Positions 9,301 through 20,600 of a stretch of DNA of 64,000 nucleotides are shown piece after piece. How positions within the stretch are numbered: position 1 is the stretch's first letter; every line of letters begins with the position of its first letter. The notes beneath the pieces were generated by a model. The model saw only the letters and a program-made list of their open reading frames with translations, did no database searches and had not been told where the DNA came from. The position numbers and the translations under genes were made by a program. This stretch comes from Dactylonectria macrodidyma (taxonomy: Eukaryota; Ascomycota; Sordariomycetes; Hypocreales; Nectriaceae), in contig JAGMUV010000002.1 of the NCBI GenBank assembly GCA_020744425.1, positions 3,764,501-3,828,500 on the forward strand, given 5' to 3'.

Positions 9301-12238
9301 AAGTTTCGTGAGTGAGAACTTCACCAGGTCCAACGCCGATTCTCCTTTGTTCCACGAACGCTGATACTCATTGTGAATCAACCGTTCGGTTTTTCCAGTA
9401 AGGCAGTTTGGATCAGCGCCATGCTCAAGTAGCTTGATTGCCACATCCGTGTTGCCTGATCGAATGGCAGTAATCAATGGCTGCTCCAACGATTCCTTGT
9501 ACTTCCTTTCGTTTTGCTCCAGAGTTCCCATGTGGCTGGATTGGGTAGGTGAGATTTTGGCGGCTTTCAACCACGTTTCGAAGTCAATCTGAGCCCCGGC
9601 GCCTCCATTCAGCAACTTGAGGATAAGAATGGGATCACCATGCTCGACTGCGCTATGAAGAGGTGCGATGGTCTCTGGATCCCAGTAGCCTCCACCAAAG
9701 ACCATGTGATTGATGGCTGTTTTCACACCAGCCTTATCGTTGTCCCAGAGCGTATCGATCAGATCCAATTTTCCACTCGCTACATATCTGTGAAAGGCAG
9801 TGCAACCATTGGAGTCGCCCTGGGACGCAATAGCACCAAGTTTCAGAAGGAGCTGGGCCATTGACTTGGCCTTTTCCTGTGGAAGTGAAAGCGCCAATGT
9901 CAGGGTCAAGATAGCACCAGTGTCCGACGACTGGTTACTCAAAAACTTGACTGGGAGGATGGAGTCGGCTCCGTAATCGCACAGAAGCCTCACCGCATCC
10001 TCATGGCCTTCGGCGATAGCAAGGTGGAGTGGCGAGCAAGGCACGTCCCATGCCAAGACGTCAATCTGGTAATAGTCTGGCTCATCCTCCGATTCATCTG
10101 GAACAAGGTCTTCGCTTTGGTCTTCTCCCTTCTTGACTTTAACAAAAGATCCTGTGGCCATGGACGCAGTGTCCATGTCAGTCATCTCGTCGTCAATGAG
10201 CTCACCGTCAGACCCCTCATCAGACACATCGTCCATGGCTTCATCCTTATTGTCCACGGCTTCTTTATCAGAGTCCATGGCTTCATCTTCAGAGCCCACG
10301 ACTTCTTCGTCGGATTCCATGGTTTCTTCCTTCTGGTCATCTCCATTCTTGCCCTGACTAGCAGCCTTGGAAGCGCTGCGGCGCCGATCCTGTCGGTCAT
10401 TTTCAGCTTCTTCATTCTCAATGCTTTTCTCCATCAAGATCTTGATGATATCCGCGTTACCCCGTGACGCAGCCAAATGCAGCGCCGTCTTTCCGTCAGC
10501 CAGGCGTGCAGTGAGCCGAGATCCATGGTCTACTAGGCATTTAACCACCTCTGGGGAAGATGTCATGACAGCCAGGTGTAGTGGCGATCGTCCTGTGTAG
10601 TCTCGCTTGTTGGGGTCGGAGTCTTCTTGACTAAGCCAATTGAGAACATCGTCAACATCACCATCGACGATTGATTGGCAGAGTCTGGCAGTGTTTCCAA
10701 CATATGCCATATCAGTCCAATCTTGCTCCGTTAGGGGGTTGAAGGAACCAATCTGTTGCCTGCCAGGGTCGTCAATGAGAAAGACCACCTTGCCCTTGAT
10801 ATAAATTTCGGCCTCCTTCTCCGCGACCTCGATCTCTTCTGGAGTAACAGCGGTCGGGCAAGAGCCACAACAATCCTCAATGACGTCCTCAACGCGTCCA
10901 AAGAAGGCTGGATGGCGATGCAAGTAGACGCTTCGCTCGGAAGGCTGATTCCACTCAGCATTGAGAAGGAGATCGCGTGTATAGCAAAGTTTCTCGATTC
11001 GCTTGGCGTTGAAATGCTGTCCGTAGGGAACGGTGAAGGTGTGGTAGTTGCTGATGTCCTCCTCTGAGAGCCAGTCGGCAATCTCGTCTTCGTGGTAGTC
11101 TTTGATGTTCCCGTGAAGAGTGTTGTTGTTTCGGTGGACAGTTGGTCGGCCACGTTCCTCTCGTCTCTTGTTGAGATAGGTCTCTCGGGCAGAAGTGGTG
11201 GGAAGTCGCTCGAGGACGAGGAGGCGAGCCAGACCAAGGGTCCTCTGAAAGCTCCTCTCGAAGATAGTAGGGTCAACGCGAGACCGATCCAGATCGGGCC
11301 AGTAGACCTCGAAGTTCCTATGAGAATACTTAGAGAGACGGTTCTCATAGGACGGACTGCGCCGAGTGAGATCGACGTGGTTGATTTGGGTGATGAAACT
11401 GCCGAGGGCCCTGGGAGTGACGTAGACTTGCTTTCCATCATAAGCTCCGCCAGCAGCGTCGATGTCGAAGCCAGTGAGGATCTCGCTGACAGACTTGTAG
11501 ACACGCAAAACAATCTAGGGCTGTCAGCAATTGCCAAAGAGGTTTCCAGAGTTAATAGATTCTTACCTGTACATGGCGAACGGGATACTGGCTGGCAATT
11601 GTGATGGCATACTTGGTCCTCACCACGGTTACCTCGTTGAGAAGCGCATCTCGGATGGCTTTCTCGATCTGCTTGATCTTTTCGATAGCTTGATCATGGT
11701 CAAGCCCGTAGAGGAATAAATCAACATCGGATGCCGGACAGAACTTCTCATGGTAGTACTCGCGGAGCTTACGCTTGGTGGTGTTGAACAGCTTAGGAAC
11801 GGGAAGGAGGCAGTTGACGACAGACGAACCAGCGGCGACGACGTTGCTCCAGTCCATGTCAACCATAGACGATTCGGAGAAGACACTGAAGTTGTGCTGG
11901 AACGCAGCCAAATTGGCGACAGTGGCAGGAGATCCATGGGGGCGACGCTTGTCCTCAGGGAGAGCCATGATATACTTAGACTTTTCTTCCTCGGATTCAG
12001 CCTCGAGGTCTCGAGCACGAGTCGCGATGAGACTGGTGTCCTCGGTGAAGAGTGGGAGGACATTGAGATAAGGGTCGTTGAGGATTGGATTCTGGCGGTC
12101 CTGAGCATAAACCGAACGCAGAGTGGCCTCGTAAGTTCGGAAGGGTGCCATAATTTCTGTCATGGGCTTTTCAGGGTGCTCAGAGATGTACCTAGCCAGC
12201 TCCGCGTGGGGAGCCGGCAGCTGTGGGAGGTCGGCCAT
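6388..12238 (-). CDS. Very large ankyrin-repeat protein with N-terminal nucleotidyltransferase-like region
   Basis: Five exons: 12238-11567, 11514-8861, 8813-8034, 7977-7730 and 7679-6388. They join in frame to 5646 nt, 1881 residues. Three introns are ordinary GT-AG (52, 47 and 50 nt). The intron at 8033-7978 (56 nt) has no usable GT donor in phase; the only join that preserves the expected reading GKKR-NDWA is a GC donor (CG|GCACGT) with acceptor ACAG. The N-terminus holds AAGSSV (about 135-140) and SDVDLFLYG (170-178), resembling the GS...DxD signature of polymerase-beta-type nucleotidyltransferases. Conserved RTKYAITI and RHVQIVLRVYKS follow. Ankyrin repeats recur afterwards (GRSPLHLAV, GKTALHLAA, CSPLHLAIAEGHEDAVRLL, GNTPFSLAF, GDSPLMVACRLG). 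A long acidic tract (EAMDSDKEAVDNKDEAMDD) lies at about 10180-10400, and the end is Cys-containing (CSDCGEYH). Start chosen at MADLPQLP; upstream in-frame sequence is low complexity. Substrate and role are unknown. Confidence 0.85.
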
Positions 12239-13946
12239 AGTCTCAGCGGGGTGCGAGAGTGGTGGAACGAATAGGAATAGGGGAGAATGGAGAGGTTGAG
12301 GGTGAGAGGATTGAGGGTGAGAGTGAAAGTGAAAAATAGAGGATGAAGATGAAAGATTGTGGTGAAGCCGGGTATGAAGGCGAGGTCGAAGCCACGGGTG
12401 TCGACTGTTTGAGACAGAGGCGGGGAGGTGTAAGTGGCGCTGGTAGGGGAAGGCGCGGGGGGGAGGGAGCAGTAGTAGTAGCAGTAGCGCAACCAGCTGA
12501 AGCACCAGTGAGAGCGGAATCACACCGCAAACAGAGCAAGCTATGGGCGTTTGTTGAGAGCGGTTATGTCAGACGATAAATCTGAGAAACAAAATCAATG
12601 GATAATTGTGAGCAAAGGAATTGAAGATGCGAAGAAGACACAAGATGAGGTGAGTGTGGTCTTGTCTGGCAAGTCTGGACTCCAAAGGGAGGATTCAATT
12701 TGGCTTTATAGCCAATGCACCGAGCCATTGGCCTTGCTGAAGCCATCTCTCCAGCCTACCTACCTAGCTGCTGCAGCTTGAGCTGGTCTGCCGAGACTAT
12801 CTTCAACGCTTTTGCACAGAAATCACACCGCTGCCGACCGCTAAAGGCTGGCAGCTGTGCAGAGCACAGCATCCCACTATGCCTGGAGCAGGCTAGCACG
12901 CCTGCCGAGACGCGACGCGAGCCCCTCGGGCGTCTGGGCCATACCTTACAGGGGTCTCTGCTGCCTGGAACGCAGGGTTAGGGGCAACGCGAAAGCCCGT
13001 GATCGCCAGGTGCTTGCAGAAGCTGCAGGTCTCTGGCGGCCCTCTCGCACCACAGCCCCCCGCTGGTGCCTGGCTAACAGGGGGCAATATCCTCCAGCGA
13101 CGTCAACTCCACAACCTTGATCACGCTGAACCACATGACACAAGTGATGCATCGTGAATTTGAGAGGGGCCATTTCCTTTTGCACCGGCCAATGCTATGA
13201 AAACTCTGTGCATCCCATCGTCACGAGATGATTCACTTTGGAGGTCCACGTTTCACGGCTTACCCTCCATCTCACCAGACCAGGCAGACACTCGCCACAG
13301 AACACCTCAGAGACATCTCCTTGCTGTTGAAGGAAGGAAACGCCGACTGCTCCGGACGATGATCCCGAAACATTAACCTCCTGACCACTCATCATCATCC
13401 ATTGACCGGCTTGGAAGTCGGAGCCACAACTTCAGCTGCGAGAGCAGACCCCACAATCATTGGGTTTGGGTGGGTCACACTCATCAGCCGCAGCTACAAT
13501 TGTCCAGCTCATGCTAAGGCCATCAATTAAATTAACGATGCTGGGGGCTTTTATTGTCTATTGCACTGAGAGTAACAGCCTTTCCGCTCAAGATTCCCAA
13601 TGAGCCGAAGAGAACAACAGGTCCCATTCCATTTATTCAGCTCGCGATTGAATACCTTAGTGTCAAAGCATGCCAATTACATGCGCATTTCTTGACTTCA
13701 TGCCTCACTTTTCTAAATCTGCCCGACCAGGGATTGTTTAACGAAGTATTGTATATTATTGGTGCGGAATTATGCAACAGTGTCCGCCAAAGCATGCAAT
13801 GAGAGCATCGATGCCTTGAACAGTTCACCCCGTGCTCTAATAAGTGATTATCTAACCCCTTGGCTCTATTTTATCGAAATATTTTTATGCTATGCCCGCT
13901 AATTGCAACAAAAAAAAACAAGGCGCTCGCTATGCGATATGTAAAT
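12239..13946. other. Ankyrin gene upstream region and HsbA-like 3' flank
   Basis: Bases 12239-12530 are C/T-rich on the minus strand, consistent with a transcribed leader of the ankyrin gene. Bases 12780-13100 are GC-rich; about 13500-13930 is A/T-rich. No coding region could be supported in this 1.7 kb. Confidence 0.5.
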
Positions 13947-14700
13947 TTACTTGCGAGTGACCCTGGTAGCTGTGATAGCACTTCGGAAAGCGTCATTCAA
14001 AGAGTCGAAGGCAGCCTGCGTAGTAGCCAGTGACGGCGTGGCATTGGCGAGTGTACCATCAGTAGCAGCCGGGCCAGAAGTCAGCGAGTTGAGGGTGATG
14101 GTCAGGAGATTCTGTCATATTTGGTTAAAATAAAATCACGACGGGCTAGATTTTGTTACTCACGCTGACGGCATTCTTGGTGCTGACGAGGACGTCGTTG
14201 ACAGGGACACTGACGATGGGACTTCTGGAAAATAGCTTGCCCTTTTTACTGAGTGTGTTCAGTAGCTCAGTGGTGATGGCAGTAAGCTGTGATTTGTGTG
14301 AGCACGGGTGATTGGGAGCATGACAAACACTCTTACATGTACAGCGCTTCCCAGAATCTCGCTGGGACTGACTCCACTGTCCGTGTCTGTTGATGCTGAG
14401 GAAGACGGATCGCTGACGAGCTTCGTGCTGAGCTGCACAACCTTGCTGAGGCCGGCAACGACATCCTGTTTTCGTTTAGCTGCGTCATCGAGAAAGATAT
14501 GCTATGTGCCGTACAGTCACGGGTCCTCGCCCTTTTAGAAAGAGACCCATGTTGTGGGACGATATCTTGCTCGCGGGGCCGATCAGGCCCTGTGTGATCG
14601 CAGTAATGTTGGAGAAGCCGGCGGTGAGTTGGGAGGCAAGTACCAGGGCATTAGCCACAGCGGCAGCAGTGATAGCAACAAGACCAAATGAGAAGCGCAT
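13947..14700 (-). CDS. Small secreted protein, hydrophobic surface-binding protein A (HsbA)-like
   Basis: Four exons, 14700-14521, 14465-14337, 14286-14164 and 14111-13947, give 198 residues. Introns are 55, 50 and 52 nt; donors are GTGACT, GTAAGA and GTGAGT. For the first intron an alternative donor GTACGG six bases downstream also keeps the frame and would add two residues. The N-terminus (MRFSFGLVAITAAAVANALV) is a clear signal peptide. The mature part is Ser/Thr/Leu-rich, predicted helical and without cysteines, with a VVAGLSKVVQLSTKLV segment and a second amphipathic block (LTAITTELLNTL), which fits the fungal HsbA/cell-wall galactomannoprotein family. Founding members bind hydrophobic surfaces and help recruit secreted hydrolases. 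The gene itself is well supported by four clean exon joins; the family name is less certain. Confidence 0.65.
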
Positions 14701-16632
14701 TTTGGCGGTTGACTAGAGTGTGGTCGTGTTCGTGATCGTGACGGGTATCAAGAGTCTGGTTCTCGAGATACTTTGTTAAGCTGTTGGTTAGCAGGTCGGT
14801 GCGATTGCTGAGGGAGTTGAGATGAAGGCAACAGTGAGGAAGTCACTTGGGACTTTATACTCAGGGACGGATCCCCGAGGAAGTCATCTCCATCTCGCAG
14901 ATCCCGTCCCGTAGATCCCATCTCTCACAGTATGTCGTATACGATGTGAACTAGGCAATATCCCCACATCTTCCGGCATTTTTTGGAGCTATTCCGCAGA
15001 TGGAATGTTATTGGGGCAGGCCAGATCGAACGCCACCATCGAGAGGCAGAAAGTTTGTTGTGGAATGACAAGGCATCCACCCTCAAGAAGTTCCCGATTC
15101 GTTAGTTGTTCAGCCTGCGAGTGCCGACGTTTGTCTAACCCTCCCCCCCCGCTTTGACAGCCGAAACATCGTCCGAGACAGATCTCATACGTACTTTATG
15201 TTTTGTGCTATTCGGGGACGGTAGAGGGTCTGTCATTTAGATAATTTAGGTCTATCACGTATGACAATCATGTGTTCCTTCAACTCGTAGAGGCTCAGGC
15301 TTCTTCTGCTATTGTTTTGTTTACTTGACCAATTCGGCAGTTCTTCTTCCAAACAAGAACAAGGTAATCGGGGCGCTCGAGGTTCTCGGGCCCAATATCC
15401 AAAAGCTTATACAGGAATGCTTTGTTTGCTACCCGTCTCGGCCCGCTTCTCGATCTCAGTTCCGAGCAAGGGTCCAAGTCCTAACAGAACTAGACCTTGC
15501 TGCACATCATTTCTAACTGCATCATTGACGGATAAACCTTCGTGGCCGTCATCTGGCCGCTTGTAGAGGAAGCATAAATAATAGAATTTGTCTAGTCACA
15601 CTGGCAGCCTAACCTTGCTCGCAGCCTTGGACATAGCTCTCCAGAGCTGTCCCCATTTCCTGGGCTTACCAAGCTTGCTGTCCTGTTTTGGGACGGGAAG
15701 CTAGGCCGAATCATAATGGGGACGATAACATAAACAAATTAGGAAGATGTCAGTGAGTGGAGAGAGGCGGTTTACGATTTCGTCATGTAAGCCGAGAGCT
15801 TAAGACCAGTTGTTGCTGGGAGCCCTTTTGCCAAGTTCTACGAATCCTCACATGGCGCATCATCCAGTTTGTGTCCGTTTAACGTCATGATCCGGACGCT
15901 CGGCCTCTGTCTATGATGCAAATATGATGAGAATGTCCAGTCACACTCTCAGGTTCACGAGACCAGTATCAGAGCAAAACATTCCACAACATATTTTAAG
16001 CAAGAATCACTAAGACGAATATGGACGAAAGAGGACACGGGCCATTCACTGTACGAGACGGTAGCAGTCAGTGAATGAATAAAATTTGAACCGTTTCGGA
16101 AGTCAAGTTGTTGAACGCTACGATGATCTCCGACAGCTCGGGACTTCGGTCAGGCCGGAGGCCGAGGCATAAACCGCACCCTGCAGCAGGGCTAGCAAGT
16201 TTGCGGAGGCGAGGCGCCTGTTTAGTGATGAAAATGGGAACTAGAGAGGGCAGCTGAACTGGCAGATCAAGATAGACTCAGCATTAGGTTTGCCCGCAAA
16301 CGGTTTGAATCAATGCACATACACAGTATAGTTATAGTTTGGCAGTGACGCTCCCGGTCGGGCGATAGGAGGTTCAGGCTGCGGTTGGAATGCATTTCCA
16401 CTTGCGGAGATGTGCTCAGAGTCCATCCAGCTTGGTCTCGCCAAGGACCGCTGGAAAGTACGCCGCAAGGGACGCCGATGACTCCGGTCCGGATCATCGG
16501 CGGTCAAAGTGATATCTATAGCATGAAGGCGTGGTTGAGCGGCAAAATGTTGCGCGACTAAATAAAACTGACGAGGGTTGCATGAATATAAGACGAACAA
16601 AAAGTGAAGGTGACTAAAAAAAGTTTAATCCG
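14701..16632. other. Gene-poor region upstream of the HsbA-like gene
   Basis: Nearly 2 kb with no supportable gene. Short open frames such as 15295-15477 (-) have no recognisable domain. A C run at 15142-15149 is the only simple repeat seen. Confidence 0.5.
16616..16622 (-). terminator. Pol III terminator of tRNA-Ser
   Basis: Seven T residues on the minus strand start 11 nt after the tRNA 3' end, the usual RNA polymerase III stop. Confidence 0.8.
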
Positions 16633-16721
16633 CGACAGAGACAAGATTCGAACTTGCGCGGCCGAAGCCAATGCATTGCGAGGATTCGAGTGCATCCCTT
16701 TAACCACTCAGGCACTCTGCC
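16633..16721 (-). tRNA. tRNA-Ser (anticodon CGA) with 8-nt intron
   Basis: The minus strand folds as a class II tRNA of 89 nt. Acceptor GGCAGAG pairs with CTCTGTC (one G-U), discriminator G. The D arm is CCT/AGG with loop GAGTGGTTAA. Anticodon stem ATGCA/TGCAT encloses 15 nt; placing the usual intron after position 37 leaves loop CTCGAA+A and an 8-nt intron (TCCTCGCA). The variable arm is GGC-TTCG-GCC, and the T arm GCAAG-TTCGAAT-CTTGT. Serine identity follows from the long variable arm and the CGA anticodon; tRNA-Ser(CGA) also carries an intron in yeast. Confidence 0.9.
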
Positions 16722-17651
16722 AGTTGCATCAGATGATGGAGGGAGCGCTTGCAAATGAAAATTATGTTCTTGTGTGTAATTTGGTCCGCACTAGCGAGCG
16801 TTAGCTACCGCCCCACTCAGACTGCGCCGAACAGCTGCTACACGATTAGGTCCCTCATCAATAACCTTCATCAAGCATCACGAACACTGCGTAGTACGTG
16901 AACTGACGTCGATATCTTGCTAGAGTCTGGCATAGAGATCACCATTCTTCTACCTCGGCTCTTCATGGTGGTGCTACCCTGTCCTTCTATACCTACACCA
17001 GAGAGGTATCTCCTTCTCCGCACTGGCCAATCAGCGTTAAGAGCAACTGACCGGATGCGGCCGGTCGTCGACCAGCAAGTAGGAAGCAGGTGAGCTTTAC
17101 ATCATTATGTTAAGGGTATTGCTTTGCATGGGATCTTATAGCGACGCTTGTTGTATTGTTTGTTGTCTTGGTCTTGGCGATCTTGATCGTTCACAGCCCT
17201 AAGTGACTATATCGGCGATACTGCTGCGGTCTCGCCGGCTAAGAAGTCGGTTCACAACGCGTAATCATTCATGAACTCACGTGAAGTTCTACTAGATTCT
17301 ATACAGTCCGGTGGTCCTCGGACTAGCCCAGAGGAAAAACATACCAGCATTAATCACAAAGACTCACGGGAAACGGCGAATTGTGTATGTCGTTCCTCAA
17401 TGTCTAATCGGGTACAGCGGTCCAGGGTAGCGGACATGGCGCGAAACCACTTTACGGGTCGACGGGTCACGTGCGGACGCATCTGCTGACTAACAAACGC
17501 GCGACGCGGAATAACTCGTGCACCCCAACTGAATCACGATAACATCGGTAGTCTCGATGTTGCAGCTCCCCCACGTTTGCATGTGAACGATAATTCAGAT
17601 GTTTTCAACCACAGCAGCTAAAAGACGTACCGACAATACCCTGTCGACTTC
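16722..17651. other. RecQ upstream region
   Basis: 930 bp between tRNA-Ser and the RecQ start. No coding region could be supported. It holds a CCAAT box at 17027-17031, CACGTG at 17278-17283 and 17468-17473, and ACGCG elements listed separately. Confidence 0.5.
17257..17508 (+). promoter_or_regulatory. MCB-like ACGCG elements upstream of RecQ gene
   Basis: A full ACGCGT lies at 17257-17262, and two ACGCG cores lie close together at 17497-17501 and 17504-17508, about 145-155 bp before the start codon. ACGCGT is the MBF/MCB site of G1/S-expressed replication and repair genes in yeasts. Whether it acts so here is inference from position and gene function. Confidence 0.35.
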
Positions 17652-20600
17652 ATGACTCGCAACAACCTCGCAGACCATCTGCCCTGGCTGTTGAAGAACC
17701 TAGACCTCCCGAAGCCCTTGACCCTCACGTTCCCCAGCGCCAGCGACACCTCAGGATCAGTGGCCTCTCAATCGCAGTCCTGTGGATCTTCGGGGACGCA
17801 AGAATTCGAAATCGAGACTATAATCGACTCAAAAACCGACCTCTCCCCTCGCCGTGCCAAGTTGAGCGGATCAAATGGCTTGTGTGAAACCAGCAAGCCT
17901 TTGCGGGATACGGAGAAGGTGATATTGACAGAATACGCCATGGCACGCCTGACGTCGAGCGTTAAAACCAAAAAACCAAGTCTTGTTTCCAAGCCTCAGC
18001 CACAACTTCTCACCCCCGCGTCTACCAAGCACCTTTCGCTCCAACCTGACTCACTATCAAAACATGCACTCGGTAAGTGCCGACCACAGTTGCTGGCTAG
18101 TTGAACTCCATCTGAACATATCTAGGTACCCGAAGTCCTCTCACGAGCCGAAAATATGAACCTACCCCGAAGAGACAGATTGCACCCCCCCGAAGTCACC
18201 ATGCAAGCAGCCCCGACTTTCCAGACCTTGACGCCAACGATTTAGAATGCATGGACTTGACTGCAGACACCTTTGCATCGTCGGATTCACTGCAGTTCGC
18301 AGACGACATCAAAGCTTCGCGAGATGATTGCGCCTCTCGGTCCGAGCTACCGGTTTCGAGTGGAAAGAAAAGGAAAAGCAACGATGTCAGCAAGGAGGAA
18401 TTTGCCGATATGGACGACTTCCCCGATGTCTATGAACTCCTTGGAACCGACCCGCCAATCTCCAGCCCAAGCAAGTCAATATCGCGACGAAAAATTGGTA
18501 CCAGCAGTGCAAGAGCACGTCGGATACGTGAACTTCCGGTAGAACCCCCATCTCCGAGCAAGCGGCTCGGCCCAGTGGAAGAGGAGCATAGGGTGCTTCC
18601 GTCTTCACCAACAGAGGCCTCGAGTTGGAAATCCCAATCTTCCCGTGAAGTTACGCATAAGGTAGCGGATGTCGTTCCCACGTCCCCTGCAAGCCGCAAG
18701 AGAGCAAAAAATTCACCGACTGACTCCCCCGGCATCGATGGCATACCCGCTCACACAGACCAGGCTCACATATCTCAACAGCCAACATGCCAAGATGAGC
18801 TAGTAATTCCCGATTCCGATGAAGAGTTTATGACACCTCCGTCCCACAACAGCTCACTAGTCGTCCTAGGAGCATCTGTCATAAAAACTGTCCAACATGG
18901 GGTCACGAAGAAAGAGTCTCCGTCAGTATCGCAAATGATACAAGATTCGCCCTCAGGGAGAAAACTATCCTTGACACGACCAGCCGATATGGAGATTAGA
19001 GGTGCCAGCCACCATGATTTGAGTGAATACACGATAGAAGAAGCTGCCCCCTCATCGAGTCAAACACCTGGAATTCTTACCCGCCTATATGCCGAACCGG
19101 ATCTCCTGGCCAAGAGAGGCGACATCGTCGATAAATTGATCCGACGGAATACTGAAAACTTTTCGAGGGCGATCACCGAACGGTGGCCGAAGGACAAGAG
19201 GAGTCAGATCAAGTCGGAGAAGGAGCGGCTGTTGAAACAGCAGCAGGCGATCAAGGACCTGGCTGACCCAACAGACTCTTACGTGTCGCTCTGCAAAAAA
19301 CGCGAAGAGCTTGTCAGCCAAGTTGCCCAAGCGTACTCTGAGGGAATTGATACGGATGAGGATGAAACTCGACTAGATGAACTAACTGACGAAATCCAAG
19401 AGATGGAGCAGTCTCTTATCAGAGCTCTGGACGATGCTGGTCTGGATGAAGATGCCTTGGTGCAAAGCTCTCAGCCTAGTCCTTGCTCGGCTCCTGGCCA
19501 AGTTGTCGTGATGGGTACTCAACCAACAGCCCAAAGTACTGTCAACATGTCTGCGGCTTCAAGAGAGCCGATGCCTGTGATGGAGACAGGATCACAAGTG
19601 GTTCAACAAACCCAACTTCCCCAAACCAATGAAAGCAAAAACTGGAGTGGAACAAACCGGACAACCCAGGTGCCGCCAAGGATGAGCTTGATTTCTCAAG
19701 ATGAGGACGACATGTCGTTCCTGCCTTTTCCGAGGGATGTTCAGATGCCTTCAAAGGCCCGCAGTCGACCACAACCAGCGCTCCCCCCACATGTCGAGTT
19801 TGATGTACCGGATGAAGGATTTTCTGATACGGATGACGACGTGCTCCAACCCGCATCGCGACCCGTGGCTAAGGCGGCACCAGCGATTACTCGACGGACT
19901 CCTCAAGGCAACCGCCAATACCGGACTCGCGATGAATTTAGTGACTTCAGTGACGACGAAGATATGCTTGCATTCGCACAAGACTATGAGACTCGGCAGT
20001 CACTTGGAGTTCCGTCTCAGGGCTCTAGGATGGTCTTTTCTGAGACATCAGGAAACGCTACTGCCACAATGAGATCTCGAGGCGTTTCGAAGAAGCAGGC
20101 TACCCCAGTGGTGGCAGACGCAAGGATACCACCTGAACTAATGCGGCACCCATGGTCTCCCGAAGTCCAGAGGATGTTGAAGGATCGCTTCAGAATGAGG
20201 GGGTTCCGACACAACCAGCTCGAGGCCATCAATGCTACACTGGGTGGCGAAGATGCATTTGTCCTCATGCCAACGGGTGGTGGCAAGTCTCTTTGCTATC
20301 AACTTCCAGCCGTTATCAAGACCGGCAAGACTCGAGGTGTCACCATCGTGGTGTCTCCCTTGATCAGCTTGATGCAAGATCAAGTTGATCATATGAAAGC
20401 CCTCGGAATACAGGCTGTCGCGTTCAACGGAGAGTGCTCGGCCGAATACAAGAGACAAGTGATGAGTGCCTTCAATGAGCGAAGCCCGGAGCATTTTGTT
20501 GAGCTTCTCTACGTTACACCGGAGATGGTGAGCAAGAACAATGCCTTCAATAACGGAATGCAAACGCTGTATCGCAAGGGTAAGCTTGCCCGTCTTGTTA

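Noticed and set aside
10003..10467. Plus-strand frame with repeated HGF/VHG-like residues
   Set aside because: Reverse reading of the acidic repeat tract in the ankyrin gene.
15688..15720. 5S rRNA-like GGGACGGGAAGC
   Set aside because: Only a short match; no flanking 5S sequence or terminator.
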